DNA of 64,000 bases. It comes from Pteria penguin. Lineage: Eukaryota > Mollusca > Bivalvia > Pterioida > Pteriidae. The stretch spans positions 1,564,455 to 1,628,454 of the forward strand of contig CM068593.1 in assembly GCA_035048485.1 (NCBI GenBank), given 5' to 3'. Positions within the stretch are counted from its first letter, which is position 1. Each line of letters starts with the position of its first letter. The notes below the pieces were generated by a model, which saw only the letters and a list, made by a program, of their open reading frames with translations, ran no database searches and was not told where the DNA came from. Shown piece after piece: positions 59,753 through 64,000 of the stretch. A program made the translations under genes and the position numbers.

Positions 59753-60046
59753 TTAAGTTCCAAAGTCATCACGTTTATCATATATGTTGGTATGAGGATT
59801 GTTGTTAATAATTTTAATATTTAAGTCCAAAAAAGGGTGTTTCCTGGTCGGAAATATTGGCTTTTTTAATTGAAGTTCAGATGGATAAATATCTGATATA
59901 TAGTTTTCAAACTCAGGGTTATCGATTACTAAAATATCATCAAAATATATAGAGGTGTCATTGAACTTATCAACAAGGTCTAAACGTTTAGAAGTTTGAA
60001 TATAATGCATAAAGTCTCTCTCATAACTAAGGAGTATCTCCCTCAT
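59753..60046 (-). mobile_element. Penelope-like reverse transcriptase fragment with YFDD motif
   Basis: 98 codons open. Contains the RT catalytic signature YFDDILVIDNP, then ENYISDIYPSELQLKK, HPFLDLNIKI and IYDKRDDF, the order seen in the RT of the fragment at 48684 and in Penelope-like RT proteins of bivalves. The two Asp of the FDD box are intact. Upstream palm motifs and any GIY-YIG endonuclease are missing. It adjoins the terminal repeat at 60010. Confidence 0.7.
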
Positions 60047-60390
60047 GCATAGTTCTGTCCTTAGATAGATTTTTGGTACACTTTTTGGTCATTTTGGCTT
60101 CAACACTGCTATTCATATTCTTATATATTTTGAGAATTCCAATCATTCGGCCACGAGCATCACTGAAGAGACATAACTTGTCGAAATGTGCATGTAGTGC
60201 ACGAAATTAAAAAGTATATATGTTCTATATTTATTATAACCACTAAGCTGGTATCATTGCTGGGGGACTGATACTCCCCGAGGGCATCATAAGTCTAGTT
60301 TTCAGTGCTTTTGTACTAACATGGAATATATACTTCAAATTTCCAGTCATCAAATTAAGTAAATCACTCTAAAACTAAGGAGTATTTTCT
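60010..60390 (+). repeat. Penelope-associated terminal repeat, rearranged copy
   Basis: Same sequence as 19727-20070 but in permuted order: first the 'actaaggagtatctccctcatgcatag...gtcgaaatgtgcatgtagtgcac' part, then 'tactccccgagggcatcataagtctagttttcagtgc' to 'actaaggagtat'. Permuted head-to-tail copies are what partial tandem insertion of Penelope-like elements produces. Confidence 0.6.
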
Positions 60391-60869
60391 ATTTTCTATA
60401 TTTATCATAACAGTATAAAAATAAATCTGCTATAAGGGGAGCGCAGTTAGTGCCCATAGGAATCTGAATAATTAATTTGCGTGACATATATACGTTATGA
60501 GGGAAAATGAGCTTAGGATTTGAGGTAAAAGAAGTGAAAGATTGTACGTAGTATAGTGATAATTGTCAGTTTTGAACAACAGCCTTTCCTGCCTGTTTTA
60601 TTCTGGGGCCGCCTATAAGCAGCAATGGAACTAGGGTTCCGCCTTGGTGAGGTAACAGTGGATGAAACCTCCTCCAGAAGCTCCTGGATTTTGATGTTTT
60701 TATATAGTATGATTATACATTTAACTACAGCTCTCCTAACGGGACAAATACCCCCGTGGCAACTAAGTTGAAACATGCAATAAGTTATCTGAAGATACAT
60801 CACTGGTATAAGTGTAATGGATGTCGCACTTGTACATTTTGAGGTATAATCAAAATAAAACAATCTGCT

Positions 60870-61560
60870 TTATGTGCACCTTGTAGATATGAATTGGTTC
60901 AAGGTCATTACATATCCTTTGGTCATGAACAACAAGTATGTACAATATAATCTTCCAGCAACGTAACAGGAAGAAATTATGGCCCAGATAAGAATTCTGG
61001 CTATGTATGCACTGTGACATTGACCTTGTAGATATCACTTTAGTTCGAAGTCATGGCAAACTCTTAGGTCATGGACAATGATTGTGTAAAATATTATCTC
61101 CATCCAAATTAAAAGATAGAAGAAAAGGACAAAGATTTTGGCTATGTATACACTGTGACCTTAACTTTGTAGATATGACCTTGGTTCAGCCATGACATAA
61201 CCTTGGGTCATGAGCAAGAATTCTGTAAAATTTCATTTCCCTCTAAAATGAAAGTAAGAAGTTATGGCTCGGACAAGTTTCATGGACAGACAGACAGAGA
61301 CATAGACGGACAACATCCTCCGTACAATGTGATACACATCTTTGGATCATGGGAAACAATGGTGTGATACATTCAGATCCTACACAGCAATAAGGAGATA
61401 TGACCCGTACAATGATTCTGACAATGCGTGCACTGTGACCTTGACATTGGAGATATGATCTTATGTCATCGGCATAAAACACAGTGCACACAGTGACAGA
61501 AATTCTTGTCCAGGTCATATCCTCTTATCTCCTTGTCGGATCTGGATAATACTGCACACA
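60870..61560. repeat. Tandem repeat of the 'GACCTT...GGTCATGA' unit, about 130-150 bp period
   Basis: Four to five diverged units each with 'ctatgta--cactgtgaccttgac-ttgtagatatgacctt', 'ggttcaaggtcat', 'cttgggtcatgaacaa' and 'agttatggc-cggac'. An inverted partial copy (61466-61590) follows. Single units occur at 17270 and 49150. Confidence 0.8.
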
Positions 61561-61789
61561 TGTTGTTCATGACCCAAGGATGCCAATAGGCAAGATCCCT
61601 CTTCTTCTCAAACTCAAACTTCTTCTTAAAAACTGAAATTCCGGAATGCATCAACTCTATCATTTTAATTGAAAATGGGAAAGAAATTGGTATATGTATT
61701 TTTTCATCGCTATCGGAATTAAATTGAAATCTTTTGATAGGCTCATGTTTATTTTCCTTGATTCAATTCGACCTACAGTCGTGTTAGCT

Positions 61790-62595
61790 GGTATAATGGT
61801 ATTCCGGGTATGTGGATACGATGGTATGAGGGTAAGACGGAATGATGGGTGGATTGTATGATGGTACAAAGGTATGATGGAACTATTCTATAATGTTACG
61901 ATTATATGATGGTAAGATGGTATGATGGTGTGATGGTACGATGGTATGATGGCACGGTGGTATGATGGTACAGTGCTACAATTGTTAAGTGGTAAATTGG
62001 TAAGTATATTGGTTTGATTGTAGCATGATGCAGTGGTATGATCGATGATACGATGGTATAATGATGCGATGGTATAATGGTACAGTGGTATGATGGTAAG
62101 GTGAAGTGGGATGATGGTACGTGGGTAGGATGGTATGGCGTTATGTTGGCAGATTGGTACTGTATTAGCTGCTATGATGGTGTTGTGGTATAGTCATACG
62201 ATTGTATGATCATATTATAGCGGTGTAGTGGCGCTATGGTATCATGGTATGATATGATGGTATGGTGGAATGATGATATGAAGGAATGTGGTATATGGTA
62301 CGATGGTATGATGTAGCCTGGTATATGATACGATGGTTCGACAGTATGGCGGCGCAATGGCATGAGGGCACGATGATATAATGGTACGGTGTAATGATGA
62401 CAAGATGATAGAATATGGTACATAATGGTATCGTAGCGATGGTATGAAGGTGTGATGTTTTGGCTGCACAGTAGTTTGATGGTGCGGTGGAATGATAATG
62501 GAATGATAAGGCATAGTGATACGATGGTTTAATTGTGATGTGGTATGGTGATCTGATGATTGATCAATGGTGTGGTGTTACGATAGTATGGTGGT
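61790..62595. repeat. Minisatellite 5, GATGGTATGATGGTAC-type, 8/16 bp period
   Basis: Degenerate array of (C/T)GATGGTATGATGGTAC. The minus-strand frames are Tyr/His/Pro/Ile-rich products of the repeat, not genes. Confidence 0.92.
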
Positions 62596-62879
62596 ACTGT
62601 GTCTATATCTCTGTCGTTTGAAAGTGATTCGCTATCACTGATGCTGATACTATCTTATTATCTTATTTTACAAGATTAAATAGTTTGGTTTGGAGAATTT
62701 AATTTCTATAGAACACCAGTTGCAACACATGTATTTTAAGTTCCTGATGTCCCATTGAAAATTCAACCTGACTTCATGATGTTACAGCAAGTTCAACTAA
62801 TTTGACAAATTTATCGAAGAACGTTCATTATAACAAATCATAGCAAAAATATGTTTTTGATCTTGTATTACGACCTCAA

Positions 62880-63330
62880 CATGTATGTGTTACCAGTTAA
62901 CATCCCTAACGGTAACGGTTTGATAGCACATATTACCAGTTACCGTCTATATCTGTACCGGTTTAACTGTTTTATAGCATGCCTTCCCAGTTACCATCTG
63001 TATCTATGCCAGTTTAAATAGTTAAAATACATACAAGTTATGTTTTGGGTTTTTACCGGATTTAGTAGCAACTATTACCAGATACCATCTGTATCTGTAC
63101 CACTTTTAATAGCATGTGTTACCAATTAAAATCTGTATATGTAACGGTTTTAACAGTTTGTGCTACCTGTATTGGTACCGGCTTTAAAAGGATATGAAAC
63201 CAATAAAGATTTGTATCTGTGTTGGTGTTATTGTAGTTGTTACCAGTTACCATCTATACCAGTACCACTTTCAATAGCATGTGTTACCAGATACAATCTA
63301 TATCTGTACCAGTTTTAATGTCTTTCCAAC
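62880..63330. repeat. Minisatellite 4, locus 3 of 3
   Basis: Nine or so degenerate copies of the TTACCAGTTACCATCTGTAT unit, the longest of the three arrays. Confidence 0.9.
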
Positions 63331-63362
63331 GACCATATGTATATGTTAGAAATTGTAAATTG

Positions 63363-63386
63363 CCCCCCCCCCCCCCCTCTCTCTGT
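63363..63386. repeat. Poly-C then (TC)n
   Basis: CCCCCCCCCCCCCCC followed by TCTCTCTG. Confidence 0.9.
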
Positions 63387-63430
63387 TTCTCTTCTTCCCT
63401 CCTCGGATCTTGATGTACACATGATCTGTG

Positions 63431-63600
63431 GTTGTTGGTTGGTTGATTGGTGTTTTACGTCGCTTCCAACAATTTTTAATTTATATCACGACATGGAAGC
63501 AGGAGGTTACCAAACTTTTCATGATAGTGGCGCAATCTGGGAATCGAAACCGGATCAACGGCGACGAACTGAGGCGACAACATTTCTCCCCATTTTCATT
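63431..63600 (-). mobile_element. tRNA-derived SINE, type B
   Basis: Minus-strand copy: 'ttggttggttgattggtgttttacgtcgcttccaac' is the tail complement, 'atatcacgacatggaagcaggaggttacc' the body, 'gtggcgcaatctgggaatcgaaaccgg' the head. Confidence 0.75.
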
Positions 63601-63719
63601 TCTGGGAATTAATAAGAGCAAAGCCTAGCGTGACTTAATACGTCCGTCGCTTACTTTGGACAGAATCAATGTGAACGATAGTTTTATTATCCCCAAACTT
63701 GGATCTTGTATGAAATATT

Positions 63720-64000
63720 GAAATCCACAGAGAGGTATCCAAGTTCCATAACTCTGTAATCACAAAATAGAATTTGCTCCAAACTTAAAGGTGGCTTCCC
63801 TAACACTATTTAAACATTCTGTATAAATGTCATGAAAAACAACTGACTTTTACCTACGGTACCGCGTAACATATCATCTCCATACCATCCTACCATAGTA
63901 AAAATAAAATCAAAGTTCATTAACTCTGTCATGACAAAACAGAATTTGCTCAAAATCGACAGGCGGCTTTACCTACCTTACTATATCATTCTGTATTAGA
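63720..64000. repeat. Tandem duplication, about 178 bp period
   Basis: 'aagttccataactctgtaatcacaaaatagaatttgctccaaa...ggtggcttccctaacacta...acattctgtata' (63738-63824) recurs diverged as 'aagttcattaactctgtcatgacaaaacagaatttgctcaaaa...ggcggctttacctacctta...cattctgtatta' (63915-63998). It continues past the window edge. Confidence 0.75.

Noticed and set aside
61660..62514. Tyr/His/Pro-rich minus-strand ORFs
   Set aside because: Products of the GATGGTATGATGGTAC minisatellite.

Overview
This window looks like eukaryotic (animal) genomic DNA, most likely from a mollusc, probably a bivalve. It is AT-rich, gene-poor and dense in repeats. Genes have introns with GT/AG borders. The recognisable proteins are an alpha-neurexin first exon, a B-box/beta-propeller TRIM-like pair, a macin antimicrobial peptide like those of mussels and leeches, and a two-gene PIF/Harbinger transposon. 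Most of the rest is SINE, LINE, Penelope-like, MITE, minisatellite or microsatellite DNA. The species assignment is inference, not something the sequence proves.

Layout. 0-9 kb: tRNA-derived SINEs, short inverted-repeat elements with poly-G cores, and the first coding exon of a neurexin (minus, 4.8-5.5 kb) whose later exons are not visible. 9-13.2 kb: a LINE 3' fragment, then four unrelated minisatellites stacked one after another. 15.6-19.5 kb: a tandem duplication of a TRIM-like gene; the first copy is intact and the second has lost its start codon and B-box. 19.7-25.2 kb: Penelope-associated repeats and mostly non-coding AT-rich DNA.

25.4-33 kb: a PIF/Harbinger transposon. A Myb/SANT-type DNA-binding protein gene with eight supported exons on + converges on a DDE transposase gene on -. 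Each carries a one-base shift in an A homopolymer, so the element is either recently dead or the runs are miscalled. 33.9-42.2 kb: an 8.3 kb element bounded by long, diverged inverted repeats. Each arm carries an inward-facing TATA promoter; the interior is GC-richer and holds broken reading frames that I cannot assign to a family. This is the strongest candidate for something undescribed.

42-56 kb: largely non-coding, with simple sequence, a second MITE type and a Penelope-like remnant. 56.5 kb: an intact secreted macin with 12 mature cysteines. 57-64 kb: SINEs, a second Penelope-like RT fragment with its terminal repeats, tandem repeats and minisatellites.

The host genes here (neurexin, TRIM-like pair, macin) have no evident functional link with each other; they appear to be neighbours only.
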